Assembly: GCF_022347745.1 (NCBI RefSeq)
Contig: NZ_JAKRGC010000014.1
Location: forward strand, 1 to 50,826
Length of the DNA stretch: 50,826 bases
Direction of reading: 5' to 3'
Source of the DNA: Streptomyces sp. OfavH-34-F
GTDB taxonomy: Bacteria > Actinomycetota > Actinomycetes > Streptomycetales > Streptomycetaceae
A model generated the notes under the pieces. The model did no database searches. It worked only from the letters and a program-made list of their open reading frames with translations, and was not told the DNA's origin. The position numbers and the translations under genes were made by a program. Shown piece by piece: positions 45,817-50,826 of the stretch (positions are counted from its first letter, which is position 1; each line of letters opens with the position of its first letter).

Positions 45817-46129
45817 CGCTGCTGCGACTCCTTCACGGATGTCGTGCGGGCAACCTCTCAGGTCCCCTGAAGGTTCTGACGCGCTCCATTGTGGACCGCC
45901 GCACTGACAACCCCGACCTCGACCCGTCCCAAACGCCCGTCGCCATCCGTCCCGAGGCGGCGGAAGACCCCCTTCCGGGGAATTTCGCGCGAACCTCCGC
46001 CATCCGGGAACTTCGGCAGCCGTCGGTTCGCTTGCATACAGTGGCTGTGTCTCGAAGCAACCTTTCGAAGCAGCTTCCCGCAGCGGCTTCTTCATATGGA
46101 CATCCAGTAGCGCGATCGAAGGGACCTAC
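45817..46129. other. Divergent intergenic region between parC and the M16 genes
   Basis: 313 bp, no gene seen. TACAGT (46037-46042) is a possible -10 for the M16 operon. A direct repeat TCGAAGCA occurs near 46051 and 46065. No LexA-type box is found. Confidence 0.45.
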
Positions 46130-47491
46130 ATGCCCATGGGTCACACGGCCACAGCCCAGGCCGGCTCCGGCGGCTTGACAGCGACCGAGCACCGTCTGGC
46201 CAACGGCCTGCGCGTGGTGCTCTCCGAGGACCATCTGACCCCGGTCGCGGCGGTGTGCCTCTGGTACGACGTCGGCTCGCGCCACGAGGTCAAGGGCCGT
46301 ACGGGCCTGGCCCACCTCTTCGAGCACCTGATGTTCCAGGGCTCCGGCCAGGTCAAGGGGAACGGACACTTCGAGCTGGTGCAGGGCGCCGGCGGCTCGC
46401 TCAACGGCACCACCAGCTTCGAGCGCACCAACTACTTCGAGACCATGCCCACGCACCAGCTGGAGCTGGCCCTGTGGCTCGAGGCCGACCGGATGGGCTC
46501 GCTGCTCGCCGCGCTCGACGAGGAGTCCATGGAGAACCAGCGCGACGTCGTCAAGAACGAGCGCCGCCAGCGCTACGACAACGTCCCGTACGGCACCGCG
46601 TTCGAGCGGCTGACCGCCCTGGCCTACCCCGAGCCCCACCCGTACCACCACACCCCGATCGGCTCGATGGCCGACCTGGACGCGGCGACCCTGGAGGACG
46701 CCCGCGCCTTCTTCCGTACGTACTACGCGCCGAACAACGCGGTGCTGTCGGTCGTCGGGGACATCGACCCCGAGCAGACCCTCGCCTGGATCGAGAAGTA
46801 CTTCGGCTCCATCCCCTCGCACGACGGCAAGCAGCCGCCGCGCGACGGCTCGCTGCCCCCGGTCATGGGCGGCCAGGTCCGCGAGGAGATCCGCGAGGAG
46901 GTCCCGGCCCGCGCCCTGATGGCCGCCTACCGGCTGCCCCACGACGGCACCCGCGAGTGCGACGCGGCGGACCTCGCCCTGACCGTGCTCGGCGGCGGCG
47001 AGTCCTCCCGGCTGCACAACCGCCTGGTCCGCCGCGACCGTACGGCGGTGGCCGCCGGATTCGGGCTGCTCCGGCTCGCCGGCGCGCCCTCCCTGGGCTG
47101 GCTGGACGTCAAGGCGTCCGGCGGCGTGGAGATCGCCCGGATCGAGGCCGCCGTCGACGAGGAGCTGGCCCGGTTCGCCGAGGAGGGCCCCTCGCCCGAG
47201 GAGATGGAGCGCGCCCAGGCGCAGTTGGAGCGCGAATGGCTGGACCGGCTCGGCACGGTCGCGGGCCGCGCCGACGAACTCTGCCGGTACGCCGTGCTGT
47301 TCGGTGACCCGCAGCTCGCGCTGACGGCCGTCGACCGGGTTCTCGACGTCACTGCCGAGGAGGTCAAGGCGGCCGCGCAGGCCCAGCTGCGGCCGGACAA
47401 CAGGGCCGTCCTGGTCTACGAACCGGTCGAGCCCGCCGCAGAGGCGGAGGCCGCTACCGACACCGACGCGCACGAAGGGGCGGACCAGTGA
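46130..47491 (+). CDS. M16B zinc metallopeptidase, zinc-binding subunit
   Basis: 453 aa; ATG at 46130, with a second in-frame ATG at 46136. The inverted zinc motif HLFEHLMF (HxxEH) is near residue 60, with the downstream Glu in the ENQRDVVKNERRQRYDN block about 75 residues on. The second half lacks the substrate-binding Arg/Tyr pair (HNRLVRRDRTAVAAGFG where R-x-Y is expected). The next gene supplies it, so the two products likely form one active heterodimer that degrades peptides. The stop overlaps the next start (GTGA). Confidence 0.94.
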   Translation: MPMGHTATAQAGSGGLTATEHRLANGLRVVLSEDHLTPVAAVCLWYDVGSRHEVKGRTGLAHLFEHLMFQGSGQVKGNGHFELVQGAGGSLNGTTSFERTNYFETMPTHQLELALWLEADRMGSLLAALDEESMENQRDVVKNERRQRYDNVPYGTAFERLTALAYPEPHPYHHTPIGSMADLDAATLEDARAFFRTYYAPNNAVLSVVGDIDPEQTLAWIEKYFGSIPSHDGKQPPRDGSLPPVMGGQVREEIREEVPARALMAAYRLPHDGTRECDAADLALTVLGGGESSRLHNRLVRRDRTAVAAGFGLLRLAGAPSLGWLDVKASGGVEIARIEAAVDEELARFAEEGPSPEEMERAQAQLEREWLDRLGTVAGRADELCRYAVLFGDPQLALTAVDRVLDVTAEEVKAAAQAQLRPDNRAVLVYEPVEPAAEAEAATDTDAHEGADQ

Positions 47492-48900
47492 CCGACGCTG
47501 CCGCGACTGAAGTTTCGATGCAGTACCACCCCCAGCCGACCGCCGGTACGGCCCGGCCCTGGGCCTTCCCCGCGCCCGAGCGTGGCTCCCTGCCCAACGG
47601 CATCACGGTGCTGCGCTGCCACCGCCCCGGCCAGCAGGTCGTCGCCGTCGAGATCTCCATCGACGCCCCCCTGGAGGCCGAGCCCGAGGGCCTGGACGGC
47701 GTGGCCACGATCATGTCCCGCGCCCTGTCCGAGGGCACCGACAAGCAGAGCGCCGAGGAGTTCGCCGCCGAGCTGGAGCGGTGCGGCGCCACCCTCGACG
47801 CCCACGCCGACCACCCCGGCATCCGGGTCTCCCTGGAGGTCCCGGCCTCCCGGCTAGCCAAGGCCCTCGGCCTGGTCGCCGAGGCGCTGCGGGCGCCCGC
47901 CTTCACCGACAGCGAGATCGAGCGGCTGGTCCGCAACCGGCTGGACGAGATCCCGCACGAGCAGGCCAACCCGGCCCGCCGCGCCGCCAAGCAGCTCTCC
48001 AAGGAGCTGTTCCCGGCCACGGCCCGCATCTCGCGCCCCCGCCTCGGCACCCAGGAGACCCTGGAGCGGATCGACGCCGCGGCCGTGCGCGCCTTCTACG
48101 ACGCGCACATCCGCCCGTCCGCCGCGACCGCCGTCGTCGTCGGCGACCTGACCGGCATCGACCTGGACGCGCTGCTCGCCGAGACCATCGGCGACTGGAC
48201 CGGCACCCCCGCCACGCCCCGCCCGGTCCCGCCGATCACGGCCGACGACACGGGCCGGGTGGTCATCGTGGACCGCCCCGGCGCGGTGCAGACGCAGCTG
48301 CTGATCGGCCGCATCGGCGCCGACCGCCACGAGAGCGTGTGGCCGGCCCAGGTCCTCGGCACCTACTGCCTCGGTGGCACGCTCACCTCCCGGCTCGACC
48401 GGGTGCTGCGCGAGGAGAAGGGCTACACCTACGGGGTGCGGGCCTTCGCCCAGGTGCTCCGCTCCGGCGCGCCCGACCCCGTCACCGGTTCGACGGGCGC
48501 CGCGATGCTCGCGATCAGCGGTTCGGTGGACACCGAGTCCACGGGTCCGGCGCTGGAGGACCTGTGGAAGGTCCTGCGGACGCTGGCCGCCGAGGGCCTG
48601 ACGGACGCCGAGCGCGAGACGGCCGTGCAGAACCTCGTGGGGGTCGCCCCGCTGAAGTTCGAGACGGCGGCCTCCGTCGCGAGCACCCTCGCCGACCAGG
48701 TGGAGCAGCACCTTCCGGACGACTACCAGGCGACGCTGTACGCCCGCCTCGCCGAGACCGGCACGGTGGAGGCCACCGCGGCGGTCGTCAGCGCCTTCCC
48801 GGTGGACCGGCTGGTCACGGTCCTCGTCGGTGACGCCTCGCGCATCGAGGAGCCGGTCCGCGCCCTCGGGATCGGCGAGGTGTCGGTCGTCACCGGCTGA
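47488..48900 (+). CDS. M16B peptidase-like subunit without zinc motif
   Basis: 470 aa from the GTG at 47488, overlapping the previous stop. The HxxEH site is absent (IMSRALSEGTDKQSAEEF at the equivalent place), so it cannot bind the catalytic zinc. It keeps the Arg/Tyr element LDRVLREEKGYTYGVRAF near residue 312. Pairs like this, one with zinc and one with the R/Y element, form two-chain M16B peptidases similar to mitochondrial processing peptidase. Streptomyces always seem to carry it next to the zinc-bearing gene. A strong hairpin follows. Confidence 0.93.
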   Translation: MTDAAATEVSMQYHPQPTAGTARPWAFPAPERGSLPNGITVLRCHRPGQQVVAVEISIDAPLEAEPEGLDGVATIMSRALSEGTDKQSAEEFAAELERCGATLDAHADHPGIRVSLEVPASRLAKALGLVAEALRAPAFTDSEIERLVRNRLDEIPHEQANPARRAAKQLSKELFPATARISRPRLGTQETLERIDAAAVRAFYDAHIRPSAATAVVVGDLTGIDLDALLAETIGDWTGTPATPRPVPPITADDTGRVVIVDRPGAVQTQLLIGRIGADRHESVWPAQVLGTYCLGGTLTSRLDRVLREEKGYTYGVRAFAQVLRSGAPDPVTGSTGAAMLAISGSVDTESTGPALEDLWKVLRTLAAEGLTDAERETAVQNLVGVAPLKFETAASVASTLADQVEQHLPDDYQATLYARLAETGTVEATAAVVSAFPVDRLVTVLVGDASRIEEPVRALGIGEVSVVTG

Positions 48901-48947
48901 CCGCTTGCCGCGCCCGGCCGAACGGGCGAGGAGACGGACGAGGAACG

Positions 48948-48982
48948 GAGAGGCCCCGGCGCGCTGTCGCGCCGGGGCTCTC
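48948..48982 (+). terminator. Terminator after the M16 operon
   Basis: 15-16-bp arms (48948-48963 and 48968-48982) with one bulged base and a 4-nt loop. 48983-49102 downstream holds no gene and probably contains the promoter of the M23 gene. Confidence 0.82.
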
Positions 48983-49102
48983 GGCGCAGCGATGATCCCG
49001 CGCATCGCCGTGCCCTATTCGCACCTTTTGTCGGTCAATCACGCTGTTTGGGCCTGTGGGATGCGCTACACATCCCCCTGCCCGTTTGGTGGCGTGAAGT
49101 CC

Positions 49103-49318
49103 GGCCGCTTAGCTTCGGTGAGGCTGTCCGCCACCCGTGCACCGCATCCGCGACCGCACCGGACAGCCATCGCCGAGTCCCCGTCAGGCGCGAGCCTGGG
49201 GAGCCGGGGACCCACGCAGTCCCTGGGGTGAATCGGACGCCCGCGCCCCCCGTCCGGGGTGCGCCGTCCGTAGGAGACCTTCCTGCTCCGAACCCGTCAG
49301 CTAACCCGGTAGGCGAGA
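49103..49318 (+). ncRNA. ydaO/yuaA-type c-di-AMP riboswitch
   Basis: Conserved blocks occur in the right order: CCGCTTAGCTTCGGTG (49104-49119), GCCGGGGACCCA near 49203, GGGGTGAATC near 49226, GTAGGAGACC near 49270, then CTCCGAACCCGTCAGCTAACCC (49286 on; first 20 nt diagnostic) and TAGGCG (49310-49315), which pairs with CGCTTA to close P1. This is the class found before Streptomyces cell-wall hydrolase genes such as rpfA, where c-di-AMP lowers expression. The start codon of the M23 gene is 25 nt past the aptamer. Confidence 0.92.
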
Positions 49319-49342
49319 AGGAAGGAAAGGATTCGCCACCCC

Positions 49343-50194
49343 ATGGCCTTCACCCGTGCCACCGGGAAGCACCGTGCCCCGAAACGGCTGACGCGTACCG
49401 GCGCCAAGGCGCTCGGCGTCGCGACCCTCGCCACCACCGGCGTCATCGGCTCCCTGGCCTCCCCGGCTCTCGCCGCCGACGCGGGCAAGGCCCCCGCGGC
49501 CACCGAGACCGGCCTCTCCCAGATCCTCACCATCGAGAACACCCTCGCCGACCGGATCGACGCCCAGGCCGACGTCCAGCAGGAGCAGGCCGACACCGCC
49601 GAGAGGGAGGCGGCCGCCGCAGCGGAGGCCAAGAAGGAGGCCGCCGCCAAGAAGAAGGCGGCAGCCCGGAAGGCCGCGGCCAAGGCAGCGGCTGCCAAGG
49701 CGAAGGCGGCGGCAGCCAAGAAGGCCGACGCCGCCCGCGACGCCTCCGCGCGCGCCACCCGCTCCACCGCCCGCACCTCCCTCGGCGCGTCCTACCAGCT
49801 GCCCGTCGCCGGCTCGTACGTGACCACCGGCTACAAGTCCAGCGGCGCGCTGTGGTCCTCCGGCAGCCACTCCGGCATCGACTTCCACGCCGCGTCCGGC
49901 AGCTCCGTCGTCGCCGTGGGCGCCGGCACGGTCGTCGAGGCCGGCTGGGGCGGGGCGTACGGCAACAACGTCGTGCTCCGGATGACGGACGGCACGTACA
50001 CCCAGTACGGCCACCTCTCCTCCATCGGCGTCTCCGTCGGCCAGAGCGTCGGCGCGGGCCAGCGCATCGGGCTCTCCGGTTCCACCGGGAACTCCACCGG
50101 CCCGCACCTCCACTTCGAGGCCCGTACCACCCCGTCCTACGGCTCCGACCTGGACCCGATCGCCTACCTCCGCGCCCACGGCGTCGGAGTCTGA
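49343..50194 (+). CDS. Secreted M23 (lysostaphin-type) peptidoglycan endopeptidase
   Basis: 283 aa, AAGGAAAGGA upstream. A long signal peptide ends at about residue 45 (SLASPALAA). Residues 60-145 are a coiled coil with a long Ala/Lys tract. The M23 domain has GSHSGIDFHA near 175 (His/Asp zinc ligands) and GPHLHFEAR near 252 (HxH); GHLSSIGVSVGQSVGAGQ lies between. It should cut peptide cross-links of the cell wall. Control by the upstream c-di-AMP riboswitch fits wall turnover at germination or sporulation. Confidence 0.95.
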   Translation: MAFTRATGKHRAPKRLTRTGAKALGVATLATTGVIGSLASPALAADAGKAPAATETGLSQILTIENTLADRIDAQADVQQEQADTAEREAAAAAEAKKEAAAKKKAAARKAAAKAAAAKAKAAAAKKADAARDASARATRSTARTSLGASYQLPVAGSYVTTGYKSSGALWSSGSHSGIDFHAASGSSVVAVGAGTVVEAGWGGAYGNNVVLRMTDGTYTQYGHLSSIGVSVGQSVGAGQRIGLSGSTGNSTGPHLHFEARTTPSYGSDLDPIAYLRAHGVGV

Positions 50195-50214
50195 GCGTCC
50201 GGCCGTACTTCCCG

Positions 50215-50251
50215 CGGCGAAGGCCCCGGCACCCCGCCGGGGCCTTCGCCG
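50215..50251 (+). terminator. Terminator after the M23 gene
   Basis: Perfect 16-bp arms (50215-50230 and 50236-50251) with a 5-nt loop. Confidence 0.9.
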
Positions 50252-50385
50252 TACCCGCTCCCCTTCTGTCCTGAACATATTCATGAATTCCGCCCCGGCA
50301 TCGGAAATGCGGGCGCATTGACATAGAGTCACGGCAGAGATGTCGATCGGCCGCTGTTCGCGGGGATTGAGGCGGAGGTACGGAC

Positions 50386-50826
50386 ATGCGTGTTCCGGCG
50401 CATTCGGTATGCACGGCAATCCGTGCCGACATCGTTTCCGGTGTCTTCGCACGCGGCAGCCGGCTCACCGAGGAAGTGCTCGCACAGCGTTACGGGGTTT
50501 CCCGTGTCCCCGTCCGGGAAGCGCTGCGCACCCTGGAGTCCGAGGGGTTCGTCGTCACCCGCAGACACGCCGGAGCCTGCGTCGCCGAGCCGTCCGACCA
50601 GGAGGCAGCCGACCTCCTGGAGGTGCGCATGCTCCTCGAACCCCTGAGCGCCGCCCGCGCTGCCCACCGGCGGACGGAGGCCCACCTCAAGGTGCTGCGC
50701 GGCCTGGTCCGGCTCGGCCAGGAACGCGCCAATCAGGGCCAGGGCGAGGACCTGAGGGCCCTGACCGGCTGGTTCCACGAGACGCTGGCACAGGCGTCCG
50801 GCAGCCCGGGCCTCATCGCCCTGCTC
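50386..50826 (+). CDS. GntR-family (FCD type) regulator, cut off by the window end
   Basis: 147 codons are visible from the ATG at 50386, which has GGCGGAGG 7 nt upstream; the frame is still open at the last base. The winged helix is AIRADIVSGVFARGSRLTEE followed by LAQRYGVSRVPVREALRTLESEGFVVTRR near residues 32-60. The FCD domain begins DLLEVRMLLEPLSAARAA. Ligand and targets cannot be judged. The upstream gap has TTGACA at 50318-50323 as a possible -35. Confidence 0.9.
   Translation, partial: MRVPAHSVCTAIRADIVSGVFARGSRLTEEVLAQRYGVSRVPVREALRTLESEGFVVTRRHAGACVAEPSDQEAADLLEVRMLLEPLSAARAAHRRTEAHLKVLRGLVRLGQERANQGQGEDLRALTGWFHETLAQASGSPGLIALL

Overview
The window is chromosomal DNA of a Streptomyces species. 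It has very high GC with strong third-position bias, GTG/TTG starts, many genes whose -10 element sits directly upstream of the start codon (leaderless style), and marker proteins that are close to diagnostic: the sporulation regulator WhiH, the principal sigma factor HrdB, a B12-dependent ribonucleotide reductase and the actinobacterial LexA. From memory the gene order matches the S. coelicolor core chromosome around whiH-hrdB; no database was searched. I see no rRNA, tRNA, CRISPR array, insertion sequence or prophage, so this is core genome rather than an island.

Layout. 1-4215: the end of an NRPS-independent siderophore (NIS) locus, with two IucA/IucC synthetases around a GNAT acyltransferase. 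4254-11227: DNA metabolism (DinG/XPD-like helicase, lexA, nrdR-nrdJ). 11381-14356: small housekeeping genes (TerD-like, DUF4937-like, histidine phosphatase, ADP-ribosylglycohydrolase). 14560-16470: a DUF4173 membrane protein. 16774-19191: a divergent MFS exporter/TetR pair with two clear palindromic operators. 19321-25251: rnhB, two poorly known proteins, a recQ fused to a phosphoribosyltransferase-like domain, and a DUF4192 protein. 25402-31049: a NrtR-like Nudix protein, an unusual one-chain ABC transporter, whiH and hrdB. 31200-36740: a trypsin, a small zinc-ribbon protein, parE, and a membrane protein/histidine kinase/response regulator operon; the response regulator ends at 37411. 37510-43337: DUF485 plus a solute:sodium symporter, two divergent citrate synthase-family genes (one with an N-terminal DNA-binding domain) and a CobW GTPase. 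43366-50826: parC, a complementary pair of M16 peptidases, a secreted M23 peptidase behind a c-di-AMP (ydaO-type) riboswitch, and the start of a GntR regulator.

How the parts connect. LexA, NrdR and NrdJ form a DNA damage/dNTP supply block whose operators can be read. ParE and ParC, the two topoisomerase IV subunits, lie about 8 kb apart in opposite orientations. WhiH and HrdB link development and basal transcription. The symporter and two citrate synthase-like enzymes look like a carboxylate uptake and condensation module.

The most striking candidate for an undescribed system is the divergent citrate synthase locus. One enzyme carries a MerR/excisionase-like helix-turn-helix, and the 133-bp gap to its partner holds an AT-rich perfect palindrome plus a third copy of the half-site, placed over the -35 and start region of the partner's promoter. 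This would fit an enzyme that senses its own substrate or product and controls transcription. Other good leads are a palindromic pair of DnaA-box sequences between recQ and the DUF4192 gene, a palindrome with an extra half-site before the two-component operon, and a WhiG-type promoter that would make whiH leaderless.
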